From NCBI RefSeq assembly GCF_003054225.1, contig NZ_QBKQ01000002.1:744001-808000 (forward strand): 64,000 bases of DNA, written 5' to 3'. The stretch's first letter is position 1. Each line of letters starts with the position of its first letter. Positions 24,713 to 40,381 of the stretch are shown one piece after another. Source of the DNA: Christiangramia gaetbulicola (GTDB lineage: Bacteria > Bacteroidota > Bacteroidia > Flavobacteriales > Flavobacteriaceae). The notes under the pieces were generated by a model, which was not told where the DNA came from, searched no databases, and saw only the letters and a list, made by a program, of their open reading frames with translations. The position numbers and the translations under genes are program-made.

Positions 24713-25273
24713 TCAGTTAAAAAAACAGAATATAGAAACGACTATGAGAGCTGATTCAATTTTAAATTTAGCACGTTTTAACTGGGTTTTTACGGTATTT
24801 ACGGAGATCCCCATTTCTTCCGAAATTTCGTTATAACTTAAGCCATACATTACTTTTAGCTTAAAGATTTCCTGCATTTTCGTTGGTAAATTTTCCAGGA
24901 TCCCTTCAGCCTTCTTAACTAGTTCCAACATTTCTTTCTCATTAAAAACCTCTACTTGAAGTTCTTCTGTTAGGGATATTGAGATATCTATAAAATAATC
25001 TGAATCGGAGACCTTAATTTTTTTTAGATGATTTAAACTACGGTTCCTTACCATAGTAAATAAATACGCCTGAAAGGACTTTTCAATATTCAGGTTAGAG
25101 ATATTTTCCCATAAGTAAATAAAGGATTCCTGAACCAAGTCTTCACTGGCCACCTGATCGAGTGTGAATTTATAAGAGTAAGATACTAAACGAGCATAGA
25201 AAGCCTCAAAAACTTTTTGAAAAGCTTTCCTATCCTTTTTCTTTAATCTCTCCAGAATAAGATTTAATTCCAC
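24713..25273 (-). CDS. ECF RNA polymerase sigma-70 factor (PUL-associated)
   Basis: The 186-residue protein has region 2 (about 20-90: RKAFQKVFEAFYARLVSYSY, DLVQESFIYLWEN, FQAYLFTMVRNRSLNHLKK) and region 4 (about 125-175: LPTKMQEIFKLKVMYGLSYN then ISEEMGISVNTVKTQLKRA). It starts with GTG at 25273. A hydrophobic C-terminal tail (LIVVSIFCFF) is common in Bacteroidota PUL sigma factors. It heads the minus-strand series sigma, FecR, SusC, SusD and lies back to back with the GH63-kinase-GH2 operon, so it may drive both directions. Confidence 0.95.
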   Translation of the reverse strand: MELNLILERLKKKDRKAFQKVFEAFYARLVSYSYKFTLDQVASEDLVQESFIYLWENISNLNIEKSFQAYLFTMVRNRSLNHLKKIKVSDSDYFIDISISLTEELQVEVFNEKEMLELVKKAEGILENLPTKMQEIFKLKVMYGLSYNEISEEMGISVNTVKTQLKRAKFKIESALIVVSIFCFFN

Positions 25274-25409
25274 TCGTTAGTAAGGTTTAAACAAAACAAG
25301 ATATTTTAACCGAGCTACACAATATTTTGAATTGAAGTTTTAACATTTTGTTAATCTTATTTCATTTAAACACTGATTTATCAAATCTTGAAAAATTTTA
25401 AGCTATTTA

Positions 25410-25438
25410 TTTGGCATTTACTAATTTTTTGTAATTTG
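25410..25438 (+). promoter_or_regulatory. Candidate Bacteroidota promoter of the GH63-kinase-GH2 operon
   Basis: TTTGG at 25410-25414 and TAATTTG at 25432-25438, 17-18 bp apart, resemble the TTTG ... TAnnTTTG promoter of Bacteroidota. It would give a leader of about 100 nt before the ATG at 25546. The ECF sigma factor may use a different sequence. Confidence 0.4.
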
Positions 25439-25545
25439 CATGCGTCCACACATTCTCATTTTTCAAAACAAGATTTTATTTCCATTTAATTCATTTCTAT
25501 TTAAGTAACCTTTTCTGAGTTTTTCAGATTAAAGCTTTTATAAAA

Positions 25546-27551
25546 ATGAATAGATATCTATTGCTATGCTTTTACCTCTTTATTAGCACTTTTTTTATGG
25601 TTGCTCAAAAAAACCATAATCGTTCGGCTAAAAAAGAAATTTATAACTTATTAGACTACAGAGGAACCCCAGATTCTCCAGAAGATAAATCTTTTCTCAT
25701 CTTCTCAGATAAAGGTTCGTGGTTTGGATTTTCTACACCTAGTGCTATTAATCAAGATGGCTTTTCAGGTCCTTTTATCATGTCACAAAATAATGGTACT
25801 TGGTTAAGTCCTTCATTAGTTAATATTCGTATAAAAAGTTTAATGGAAGCCAACCAGAAAACTTTAATTAGAAACTCATACGAAGGAAGACTTTCTGGAT
25901 TAAATTTTAAGAAAGAAACTAAAAACTGGCAGATATCACATTCGATGTTTTTTGCTTCAGCAAAAACTGCTGTATTTAAATTTCAAATTAAAAATTTTGA
26001 TGATAAACTAATTTCTATCCAGCCCGTTATAGAAGGGAAGATATTTGAAGCCGGTTTTAGTCTAGAACAAGAAAAAAAGCTAATTAAAGTAAAAAGTAAA
26101 ACCAATAATTTTTACGGATTGCTTAACCTACCCACAGAAGTTAAGCTGTCTTCTATTGTTATTTCTGACACATCTTACTCTGCCGATCTAAATCCAATTG
26201 AAGTTGCCTCGGGAGCAACCCACGAATTCATTTATTCTTTCACATTTGCGACTGAATTTGATAAAAATGAACTTGACTTAATAAATACTATCCAAGGCAA
26301 TTTTTACCAGGAACACAAAAAAATCCAACAAGAAAAGCTTGCCTTAATAGGATCCATCCAAAACCTAATGCAAGATCAATGGAAGGATTCTACTTATTAC
26401 CAATTAGCACAAAAATCCTTGCTTACCCTTCAAAACAATTGGCGAGCAGCCTCTGGCGGATTAAAATATGATGGATTTTTTCCTAGTTATCATTATAAAT
26501 GGTTTTATGGCTTTTGGGCTTGGGATAGCTGGAAGCATGCAGTGGCGGTAGCCTATTACGATCCAGATCTAGCCAAATCTCAAGTGCTGGCAATGTATGA
26601 TTACCAAACCGAAAACGGTTTTATACCAGATTGTGTATACCGTGATAATGTAATTGAAGAAAACAATTACCGTAACACTAAACCTCCACTTTCTGCCTGG
26701 GCCGCTTGGACCATTTTCAAACAGGATGGCGATAGAGATTTCATTAAAAAAATTTACCCAAAAATTAAAAAACAACATGAATGGTGGTACCTGTATCGTG
26801 ATCATGATAAAGATGGAATTTGCGAATATGGATCTACAGATGGAACTTTAATCGCAGCAAAATGGGAGAGTGGTATGGACAATGCAGTGCGATTTGACGA
26901 TACCAAACTATTGCCAAACTCCAAAAATGCCTTCTCTATGGATCAGGAAAGTGTGGACCTAAACTCTTTCTTGTATGCGGAAAAGCTTTATTTAAAGAAA
27001 CTGGCGAAAATCCTGAAAATTAAAAAGGATGAAGACCTTTTTGAAAAACAGGCGGATATCTTAAGAGAACAAATTAACCACCAATTCTATAACGAGGAGG
27101 ATGGCTGGTACTATGATACGTCCTTGGATGGTAATTCATTTATTAAAATAAAGGGTAGCGAAGGATGGATTCCACTTTGGGCAGGCATTGCTTCTAAATC
27201 TAAAGCCAATAATCTTTTGAAAATAATGATGGATAGCACACAATTCAATACATCCGTTCCTTTACAAACCTTGGATGCCAGTTCAGAAAAATTCAAGCCG
27301 GATGGAGGATATTGGCGCGGGCCAACCTGGATAGATCAATCGTATTTCGGAATAAAAGGATTAAAAAAATATGGCTATGAGAGTGAAGCGAATGAATTGA
27401 CCAGAAAATTAATACACAATGCTGAAGGGGTAACCCAAAAAGGAAAGGCTATTCGCGAAAACTATAATCCAATATCCGGCAAAGGCCTTGAGGCATACAA
27501 TTTTAGCTGGTCTGCGGCACATTATTTACTTCTACTTTTAAATAAACAATT

Positions 27552-27555
<4 letters not shown>
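25546..27555 (+). CDS. GH63-like glycoside hydrolase (predicted alpha-glucosidase), secreted
   Basis: The 669-residue protein has a signal peptide (about 1-21, FFMVAQ) for the periplasm. It has an N-terminal beta-sandwich and an (alpha/alpha)6 barrel of the GH63/MGH1-like type, as in E. coli YgjK. Seen: FPSYHYKWFYGFWAWDSWKH (the Asp is the likely general acid), DYQTENGFIPDCVYRDN, AKWESGMDNAVRFDD, YWRGPTWIDQSYFGI, and RENYNPISGKGLEAYNFSWS where the Glu is the likely base. GH63 enzymes invert alpha-glucosidic bonds. In this context the likely bond is Glc-alpha-1,2-Gal of collagen hydroxylysine. The stop overlaps the next start (ATGA). Confidence 0.88.
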
Positions 27556-33678
<6,123 letters not shown>

Positions 33679-33796
33679 TAAAAATACTCATTACGCATAT
33701 TTGATGGGCTACAATTTTATTGATGTTTAGAATTATATTATTCTTTTTAAACTTTAATAGGAATTAGCCTTGCGATATTTAAAACAAAAATTAATT

Positions 33797-34015
33797 ATGG
33801 GCCGACCATCGACAAAACCGAAAGATTTAAGGGACGGATATTACATTGAGGTTCGAAATAAAAATAAAAAAAATGGCGTCAAGATTAGAAGAGACACCAA
33901 AGAGCAACTCCAGCTGGCCATTGAAGAATATAAAAAAATAAAAGATGTGTTAATTCTAGGGAGATTCAAGAATGGAAAAATGATTGAAATCCCAGATCTC
34001 AAGCATCCAAAATAG
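33797..34015 (+). CDS. Small basic hypothetical protein
   Basis: From the ATG at 33797 this is 72 residues: MGRPSTKPKDLRDGYYIEVR, a basic central helix (KIRRDTKEQLQLAIEEYKK) and a final KNGKMIEIPDL. The GRPSTKPKDLRDGYYIEVR start is reminiscent of small phage-integrase-like or AT-hook-like DNA-binding pieces, but I cannot assign a family. A degraded homologue of its last 30 residues follows the GH2 remnant at 41.7 kb, so gene and GH2 seem to have been a linked unit. Confidence 0.6.
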   Translation: MGRPSTKPKDLRDGYYIEVRNKNKKNGVKIRRDTKEQLQLAIEEYKKIKDVLILGRFKNGKMIEIPDLKHPK

Positions 34016-34459
34016 AACTTTATAATACTTCTATACCGTTTTTATTTTTCAAAGCAGCTAAGAATTTAACTCCTTTCTATTGATTTTAATAGATAGGATG
34101 ATAAATTAAAAAGCCCGGAAACATAGTGTTTACGGGCTTTTATAAGAATTTAATAAACGCTTATAGGAGAAATAGGATCTATTCTTCTATTACTTTTACA
34201 TACATTAAGGATATATAATTATCCATATAAATTATAAGAAGTAGCTGAGAAAAAAAATTAAAGAAACAAAGGCGAATGCTCTTTAGCTTTAGATATAATT
34301 GACTAATTAAATGCATTATTACCACCATAAATAATTCACAGACGATTGGATTACAACGTTTTTTTGTAAGAAAAACTATCTAGGTTACTATTAAATTCCT
34401 TTGAAGGAAAAACTCAGGTTAAGAGCCTAAAAACAACCCGCTGATAACCAATTTATCTA
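34016..34459. other. Gene-free stretch between the PUL and the hydroxyproline operon
   Basis: AT-rich, without a credible ORF. It contains the hairpin terminator at 34108-34142. Two convergent transcription units (GH63 operon from the left, hydroxyproline operon from the right) end here. I see nothing else. Confidence 0.7.
34108..34142. terminator. Bidirectional terminator between convergent operons
   Basis: AAAAGCCCG-G-AAACA / TGTTT-A-CGGGCTTTT forms a 14-bp stem with one internal mismatch and a 3-nt loop; A and T runs flank both sides, so it can end both the + strand PUL operon and the - strand hydroxyproline operon. Confidence 0.85.
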
Positions 34460-35335
34460 TTATAAAATAGTTCTCTCATTTTGAAACTGTGTACGAAATT
34501 GCGAAGGGGTGCTGTTTTTAACTTTTTTAAACTGCCGGTTAAAATTAGATAAATTCTGAAATCCTACATCGTAACCAATTTGTTCAATGTTCAAATCTTC
34601 CTTTATCAGTAAAACACAGGCATTTTCGATTCGTACCTCATTTAGAAACTGAACATACGTTTTCCCGGTCCTTTCCTTAAAATATCGGCTAAACTGGGAT
34701 TTACTCAGATTTGCCTTTTCGGCTACATTTTCAACCAAAATATTCGTTGCATAGTTTGAAAAGGTATAATTGATCACTTTATTGAGACGATCATATCCTT
34801 TTTCATTCAAGGTTGGTGATAGGCCAGTAGCATTTAAGAATTCGTAATTTTCATCATTAAACTGACTCAATATTTTCAACAATTGAATCACTCTTCCCTC
34901 ATTTGTTGCTGAGCGCATATCGAGCATCATTTGTTCCAGATTAAATTCAGAATTTCGACGTAGCTTTATTACTCTTTTTGCATTTAGCAATAGGTTTCGT
35001 ATTTCCCTCAATTCAGGGACTTCAAAAAAAGATTCTCCAAAGCTATTATAACTAAAGAAAATTGAAAGACCTTTTATTCCAGGGGAATCGGATTCATAAT
35101 ATTTTGCTGAACTCTTTATTAAATGTGGTACATCCTGACCTATAAAATATAAATCTCCTTCTTCAAACTTGACAACATTCGTTCCTCCATAAAATAAACC
35201 GGTTCCCTTTTCAATAAGTGTAATCTGATATTCCGGGTGGTAATGCAGTTTACCATAAAAATACTTTCCGGCTTCTTCCTGGACACGGATCGCTTTATTC
35301 TCAGTTTTTGGTATTTTGAAATAAATAGGCTTCAT
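34460..35335 (-). CDS. AraC-family transcriptional regulator of the hydroxyproline operon
   Basis: The 291-residue regulator has an N-terminal cupin (HYHPEYQITLIEKGTGLFYG; FEEGDLYFIGQDVPHL) and a C-terminal double HTH (about 190-285: NILVENVAEKANLSKSQFSR then YFKERTGKTY, and IEQIGYDVGFQNLSNFNRQF then KKVKNSTPSQFR). It is the last gene of a six-gene minus-strand operon for hydroxyproline use and probably activates it on binding hydroxyproline or an intermediate. Direct repeats 57-85 bp upstream of the first operon gene are its candidate operator. Confidence 0.92.
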   Translation of the reverse strand: MKPIYFKIPKTENKAIRVQEEAGKYFYGKLHYHPEYQITLIEKGTGLFYGGTNVVKFEEGDLYFIGQDVPHLIKSSAKYYESDSPGIKGLSIFFSYNSFGESFFEVPELREIRNLLLNAKRVIKLRRNSEFNLEQMMLDMRSATNEGRVIQLLKILSQFNDENYEFLNATGLSPTLNEKGYDRLNKVINYTFSNYATNILVENVAEKANLSKSQFSRYFKERTGKTYVQFLNEVRIENACVLLIKEDLNIEQIGYDVGFQNLSNFNRQFKKVKNSTPSQFRTQFQNERTIL

Positions 35336-35344
35336 ACCCGAATA

Positions 35345-36559
35345 TCAATCATTATAACCAAAAGGATCTTCTATACTTTTGGCTGGCTCGGTGAACCAAA
35401 CCGGGCCATTTTCATCAATATAAACATGGTCTTCAAGACGAACGCCAAATTCATTTTCAACACAAATCATTGGCTCTATACTAAAACACATACTTTCTTT
35501 GAGCTTAATAGAATTATCTTTTACAATATACGGATGCTCATGGATCTCTATACCAATCCCATGCCCAACTCTATGCGGAAGTCCCGGCAATTGGTATTGC
35601 GGCCCTAAATTGTTTTTCTCTAAAAATTTCCTGGTTTGATCATCTATTATTCCACAGGCACTATTTTCCTGTATCGCTGAAAAAGCTGCAAATTGTGCAT
35701 CTTTCTCTACCTGCCAGATCTGTCGCTGTTTGTCATTCGGTTTCCCAAAAAAATAGGTGCGTGTAATATCTGAAATATAGCCGTTAAATTCACAACCGGT
35801 ATCCACTAGAACAATATCGTCCATTTCCAGATCCTTGGGATTCTTTACTCCGTGTGGAAAACTGGTATCTTTTCCAAAAAGAACAATGCAAAAGTAAGAG
35901 CCATTTTTAGCTCCCATTTTTTTATGTGCTTTATCTATAAAATCCACTACTTCTGCCGTAGAAATGCCAATTCTCAAAATACGGGCGGCAGCTTTTTGCA
36001 CCTCCATGGTTATATTCATGGCATATTGGATATTCTTGATTTCAGCTTTAGATTTATACATTCGGCATTCCATGAATAGTTGTTCTGCCGAAAACTGTCT
36101 GGCATTCTGAATATGCCGGGTAAAACCATCACTTATCCTGAAAGCAGTTGTGTCGTCTATTCCCAACCTAAATTCATTTTTTATAGCAATCTTTTCGGAA
36201 ATTACCTCGAACACATTTTCATGTTCTTCCCAGGCTAAAATTTCACCTTGTACTCCCATAAAATCTTTAATAGTTCCGATCTCAAAATCTGGAACTATAT
36301 ATATCAGGGTTTCATCTGGAAGAAGCAGGGCGCCAACCAGACGTTCAGAAGGAGACCACCTGGTTCCTGTAAAATAATAAAGATTTGGCCCGGCATTAAT
36401 ATAAATCATGTCTACTGATTCTTTTTGCATCAGTTTGCAAAGTTTCTGTAGCCGTTCGTTGAAGCCATCCAGCGCAACAGGATTTGGCGCGCCAGGTATA
36501 GGTTTTAACTTATTAAGTTCCTTTTCTATTGTACTTCCGCCAATTCCGTTTTTCAACAT
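35345..36559 (-). CDS. M24-family Xaa-Pro dipeptidase-like metallopeptidase
   Basis: The 404-residue protein has a creatinase N-terminal domain (FNERLQKLCKLMQKESVDMI; YFTGTRWSPSERLVGALLLP) and a pita-bread catalytic domain with all five metal ligands visible: VLVDTGCEF (Asp), GYISDITRTYF (Asp), LPHRVGHGIGIEIHEHP (His), CFSIEPMICV (Glu) and GVRLEDHVYI (Glu). No signal peptide: cytoplasmic. Likely substrate: imported X-Pro or X-Hyp dipeptides, which would release hydroxyproline for the enzymes encoded upstream in the same operon (9-bp gap). This links the operon to collagen peptides rather than free hydroxyproline only. Confidence 0.93.
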   Translation of the reverse strand: MLKNGIGGSTIEKELNKLKPIPGAPNPVALDGFNERLQKLCKLMQKESVDMIYINAGPNLYYFTGTRWSPSERLVGALLLPDETLIYIVPDFEIGTIKDFMGVQGEILAWEEHENVFEVISEKIAIKNEFRLGIDDTTAFRISDGFTRHIQNARQFSAEQLFMECRMYKSKAEIKNIQYAMNITMEVQKAAARILRIGISTAEVVDFIDKAHKKMGAKNGSYFCIVLFGKDTSFPHGVKNPKDLEMDDIVLVDTGCEFNGYISDITRTYFFGKPNDKQRQIWQVEKDAQFAAFSAIQENSACGIIDDQTRKFLEKNNLGPQYQLPGLPHRVGHGIGIEIHEHPYIVKDNSIKLKESMCFSIEPMICVENEFGVRLEDHVYIDENGPVWFTEPAKSIEDPFGYND

Positions 36560-36568
36560 ATTGATATT

Positions 36569-37816
36569 TTAAATTTTTCGATCTGGGCTAAAAGGATTGA
36601 TATCCATTGATAATTTTTTCTCTGAAATGATTTCCGAAACCAATTTGCCTGTGGCTGGCCCCAAACTCCAGCCCATCATGGCGTGTCCGGTAGCAAAAAT
36701 CAGGTTTTTAACAGCCTTGCTCCTACCAATATAGGGTAAACCATCTGGAGAACATGGTCTCAATCCAGATTTAGCATTGCTTATATCCTCTTCATCAATT
36801 TTTAAACCTTTATAATATCCTTCCGCAGCATTTGCGATAGTTTCTACACGATTTTTTGAAATTCTTTCATTAAGTCCCGAAAGTTCCATAGTGCCGGCAA
36901 ATCTTGTGAAACCGTTCATAGGGGTTACTGCTACCCTAGCCTCTATCAAAATAGTGGGAATACTGATTCCAGTGGATTTCTCTACATTAAAACTATATCC
37001 TTTTCCGGCTTCTAGTGAAAGTGGAATCTTTAACTTTTTTGCAAGTTTCGAAGTCCAGGTTCCCGCGGCAATAATTACCTCATCGGCCGGAATTTCTCTA
37101 AGACTAGTTTTTACAGTATTAATTCTACCACTATTTATTTTGAAATCCTCCACTTCCTCATTCAATATAAAATTCACCCCTTGCTTTTTTAGAAAAGCTT
37201 TCATATCCCTCATAAAATCATTAGGAGTCATATGCGCATCTGAGTCATAAAAATAAGCTCCGTTTACATTAAAATCTACATTCGGCTCCAACAATTTAAG
37301 TTCTTCTTTATTTAGGTGCTTCACCTTTAATCCCCGCTTTAAGGCTATTTCAGCTACTTCCCCTTCCTCATCGCCTGTTTCAGCCAGTTTATAACACATT
37401 AAAAGCCCCTTTTGATTAAATTCGAAATCAAAATCTGAAGATTCTTTCATTGCCTGATATAAATCCCTGCTCATAAGATTAATTTTCAAAATTGCAGGAA
37501 TGGATTGATCTACTCTTTTCTGAGTCGCAGACCTTTTAAAAGACCAGGCCCATTTTATAAAATCCATATCTGATCTGGGTTTTACATAAAAAGGACTGTT
37601 TTTATTCAGCATCCATTTTAAACCTTTGGTGATTATCCCAGGAGAACTAAGCGGAATAAAATGGCTAGGGGTTATATAGCCGGCATTTATGAAACTGGCC
37701 CCCGAAGAAAAGTCATTGCGATCTATAATCGTCACCTCGTGGCCCTCCTTATACAGATAATAAGCGATATTTAGGCCGATTATACCTCCTCCAATAATTA
37801 GGCATTGTTTATTCAT
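36569..37816 (-). CDS. DAO-family FAD oxidoreductase, D-hydroxyproline dehydrogenase-like
   Basis: The 415-residue protein has the N-terminal FAD fold (IIGGGIIGLNIAYYLYKEGH, VTIIDRNDFSSGASFINAGY), a D-amino-acid oxidase/DadA-like substrate domain, and the end TGHAMMGWSLGPATGKLVSE. It resembles D-amino-acid dehydrogenase (DadA). In the operon it should oxidise cis-4-hydroxy-D-proline to pyrroline-4-hydroxy-2-carboxylate, passing electrons to the respiratory chain. Neighbours: epimerase upstream and prolidase downstream. Substrate is assigned by context. Confidence 0.92.
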   Translation of the reverse strand: MNKQCLIIGGGIIGLNIAYYLYKEGHEVTIIDRNDFSSGASFINAGYITPSHFIPLSSPGIITKGLKWMLNKNSPFYVKPRSDMDFIKWAWSFKRSATQKRVDQSIPAILKINLMSRDLYQAMKESSDFDFEFNQKGLLMCYKLAETGDEEGEVAEIALKRGLKVKHLNKEELKLLEPNVDFNVNGAYFYDSDAHMTPNDFMRDMKAFLKKQGVNFILNEEVEDFKINSGRINTVKTSLREIPADEVIIAAGTWTSKLAKKLKIPLSLEAGKGYSFNVEKSTGISIPTILIEARVAVTPMNGFTRFAGTMELSGLNERISKNRVETIANAAEGYYKGLKIDEEDISNAKSGLRPCSPDGLPYIGRSKAVKNLIFATGHAMMGWSLGPATGKLVSEIISEKKLSMDINPFSPDRKI

Positions 37817-37832
37817 GATTAATACTTATTTC

Positions 37833-38840
37833 TTAGATTACCTGAAATCCGAAAGCATATGGATCTTTTTCGTCAATCGTAATAGTATTACGTCCGAAGA
37901 CCTTTGCCCAACCCTTTATGCTCGGGATAATTGCGGGATGATTCCCTATGCTTGTTTCCTTCTCGATCTTTCCTGTAAATTTTGAACCTATAAAACTTTC
38001 ATGAATAAAGTCTTCTCCGGCTTTTAATTTACCACGCATATATAATTGCGCCATTCTTGCTGAAGTTCCGGTTCCGCAGGGAGAGCGATCTATAGCTTTA
38101 TCCCCGTAAAATACCGCGTTTCTACCATGGGATTTAGAGTCTATAACATTTCCCGTCCATAACAGGTGACTTACATTTCGTATGGTGTCATTCTCAGGAT
38201 GAATAAAATGATCTGGATATTTCTCGTTGATTTTCTGTCTCAGATATTGACTGTAACGCACTATTTCAGAAGCGGAATAGTTCTGAAGTCCGTGATAGTT
38301 CTTTTGGGGATCTACTATTGCATAGTAATTCCCTCCATAGGCGACGTCAAACTTTAATTCGCCCAATCCGGGGCAATTAATCGTTAGATCTTTAAAAGCT
38401 AAATAACTTTTTACATTCGTTAATTTTACCCAATCTACTTTATTCCCTGTTTGCTGATAATCAATCTCTACCAGACCGGCGGGTGCTTCCATCCTGATTT
38501 TACCAGGAACCTTTGGGCTAATGAGCCCTTCTTCTATGGCAATAGTAATGGTTCCAATGGTGCCATGCCCACACATGGGAAGACAGCCGCTAGTCTCGAT
38601 AAAAAGAATGGCAAAATCGTTATCAGAATCATGAGGCGGATAAATCATACTACCACTCATCATATCATGACCGCGTGGTTCGAACATCAAACCTTTTCGA
38701 ATCCAGTCATATTCCTTTATAAAATGCTGGCGTTTCTCACTCATATTTGATCCTTCTAAAAGAGGAATACCTGATTTTATAAGACGTACAGGATTTCCAC
38801 AGGTGTGGGCATCTATACATTCAAAACTTTGATAGATCAT
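37833..38840 (-). CDS. 4-hydroxyproline 2-epimerase (proline racemase family)
   Basis: The 335-residue cofactor-free epimerase has both catalytic-site motifs: LPMCGHGTIGTITIAIEEG (first Cys) and DRSPCGTGTSARMAQLYMRG (second Cys), plus IDAHTCGNPVRLI near the start and SFIGSKFTGKI. The Cys/Cys pair with HTCGNP indicates a hydroxyproline epimerase rather than the dehydratase (Thr in place of a Cys). Reaction: trans-4-hydroxy-L-proline to cis-4-hydroxy-D-proline. Cytoplasmic, first chemical step of the operon pathway. Confidence 0.94.
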   Translation of the reverse strand: MIYQSFECIDAHTCGNPVRLIKSGIPLLEGSNMSEKRQHFIKEYDWIRKGLMFEPRGHDMMSGSMIYPPHDSDNDFAILFIETSGCLPMCGHGTIGTITIAIEEGLISPKVPGKIRMEAPAGLVEIDYQQTGNKVDWVKLTNVKSYLAFKDLTINCPGLGELKFDVAYGGNYYAIVDPQKNYHGLQNYSASEIVRYSQYLRQKINEKYPDHFIHPENDTIRNVSHLLWTGNVIDSKSHGRNAVFYGDKAIDRSPCGTGTSARMAQLYMRGKLKAGEDFIHESFIGSKFTGKIEKETSIGNHPAIIPSIKGWAKVFGRNTITIDEKDPYAFGFQVI

Positions 38841-38860
38841 CTAAATACTTATTTAATGAA

Positions 38861-40366
38861 CTAAGGAAGTAATGCTTCTGGAAAGTCCTGAAAACTTATT
38901 GGTCTCAGCCATCTATTGATCGCTGAAATTCCTACGGAAGTAAACCTGCTATCGGTAGAGGCAGGATAAGGCCCACCATGTGTCATTGCCGGTGAAACTT
39001 CAACTCCAGTGGGCATACTATTGAAAATTATCCTACCTGCTTTATGCTGAATTAACTGTACCGTCTTTTTAAGATCACTAAATTCTTCTTCCTCAGCGAT
39101 CAGACTGGCTGTAAGTTGCCCCTGTAAACTTTCTACCGCTTTATTTAATTCTTCCAGATTATCACATGTAACCAACATGGTGAACGGGCCAAATACCTCT
39201 TCCTGCAGTCTATTGTTTTCAAAGAAATTTTTAGCATTTATTTTTACGATAATTCCTGCTACCATATTTCCATCCTTATCTCCAGCTTCGCTTAATACAG
39301 TAATATTAGAATTAGATATAAAATCATTCTTTACCTTGATAAAAGCCTGTTTAATTCCTTGGTTTAACATACATTGCTCATCGATCTGGGAATTGGCCGA
39401 CACCAGTTCTTTCTCAAAATCGGCTAGCTTATCATTTTCCACAGTAAAAATTATCCCCGGACTCGTACAAAATTGACCTGCTCCAAGATTAAAAGAGCCG
39501 GCAAGTTGCTGTGCAATCTCCTTACCTCTTTTCTCCATCGCTGCTGCACTAACTATTACAGGGTTTACACTACCCATTTCAGCAAATACCGGGATTGGCT
39601 CTTCCCTTTTTGCAGCAAGATCATACAAGGCACGTCCCGCTTTCAAACTTCCGGTAAAACCAACCCCTTTAATTTTGGGATGCTTTACCAAAAATGTCCC
39701 TACTTCTATGTTATTGCTATTTAAATGTGAAAAAACACCATCTGGCATTCCAGTTTGCTTCGCAGCTTGGATAATTGCTGAAGCTACCAGTTCTCCAGTA
39801 GCCGGGTGCGAAGGATGCCCCTTCACCACTACCGGACAACCCGCTGCTAATGCACTGGCTGTATCACCTCCAGCTGTGGAAAAAGCCAGTGGGAAATTGC
39901 TGGCACCAAAAACCGCTATTGGGCCAATTGGAATGCTAGTAAGAAGCAAGGCTGGTTTTGGCATTGGAATTCTTTTAGGATCTGCCTTATCTTCAAAACT
40001 GTTTTTCCAATTCTCATTTTTAATATAAGAAGCAAATGCGTTTAATTGTCCTATAGTCCTGCCCATTTCTCCTTTTGCCCTTGCTTCGGGTAAACCAGTT
40101 TCCCGGCAATAAGTTATAATCAATTCATCACCTAATTCTAAAATCTCGTGACCAATTGCTTCCAAAAATCCGGCTCTTTCTTCTACAGTTTTAGCTGAAT
40201 ATTCTAAGAAAGAAATTTGGGCTTTTTTAACCGCCTGATTTACCTCTTGATGTGTAGCAATATGAAATTTTTCATTTTTTTCTTCAGTTGCCGGATTAAT
40301 TGATTCAAATACGGAAGTGTTTTCCGCAGAGAGCTCATAGCCCACATAATTTTTTCCTGTTAACAT
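38861..40366 (-). CDS. 2-oxoglutarate-semialdehyde dehydrogenase (ALDH family)
   Basis: The 501-residue enzyme belongs to the ALDH subfamily of alpha-ketoglutaric semialdehyde dehydrogenases (KGSADH). Seen: FGASNFPLAFSTAGGDTASA, VVKGHPSHPATGELVA, the NAD loop GFTGSLKAGRALYDLA, general base in FAEMGSVNPVIV, catalytic Cys in NLGAGQFCTSPGII, and the KGSADH-type end VSPAMTHGGPYPASTDSRFT followed by INRWLRPISFQDFP. Reaction: 2-oxoglutarate semialdehyde to 2-oxoglutarate, the last step of hydroxyproline degradation. Gap of 15 bp to the deaminase gene upstream. Confidence 0.94.
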   Translation of the reverse strand: MLTGKNYVGYELSAENTSVFESINPATEEKNEKFHIATHQEVNQAVKKAQISFLEYSAKTVEERAGFLEAIGHEILELGDELIITYCRETGLPEARAKGEMGRTIGQLNAFASYIKNENWKNSFEDKADPKRIPMPKPALLLTSIPIGPIAVFGASNFPLAFSTAGGDTASALAAGCPVVVKGHPSHPATGELVASAIIQAAKQTGMPDGVFSHLNSNNIEVGTFLVKHPKIKGVGFTGSLKAGRALYDLAAKREEPIPVFAEMGSVNPVIVSAAAMEKRGKEIAQQLAGSFNLGAGQFCTSPGIIFTVENDKLADFEKELVSANSQIDEQCMLNQGIKQAFIKVKNDFISNSNITVLSEAGDKDGNMVAGIIVKINAKNFFENNRLQEEVFGPFTMLVTCDNLEELNKAVESLQGQLTASLIAEEEEFSDLKKTVQLIQHKAGRIIFNSMPTGVEVSPAMTHGGPYPASTDSRFTSVGISAINRWLRPISFQDFPEALLP

Positions 40367-40381
40367 ATCTTATAATTTCTA

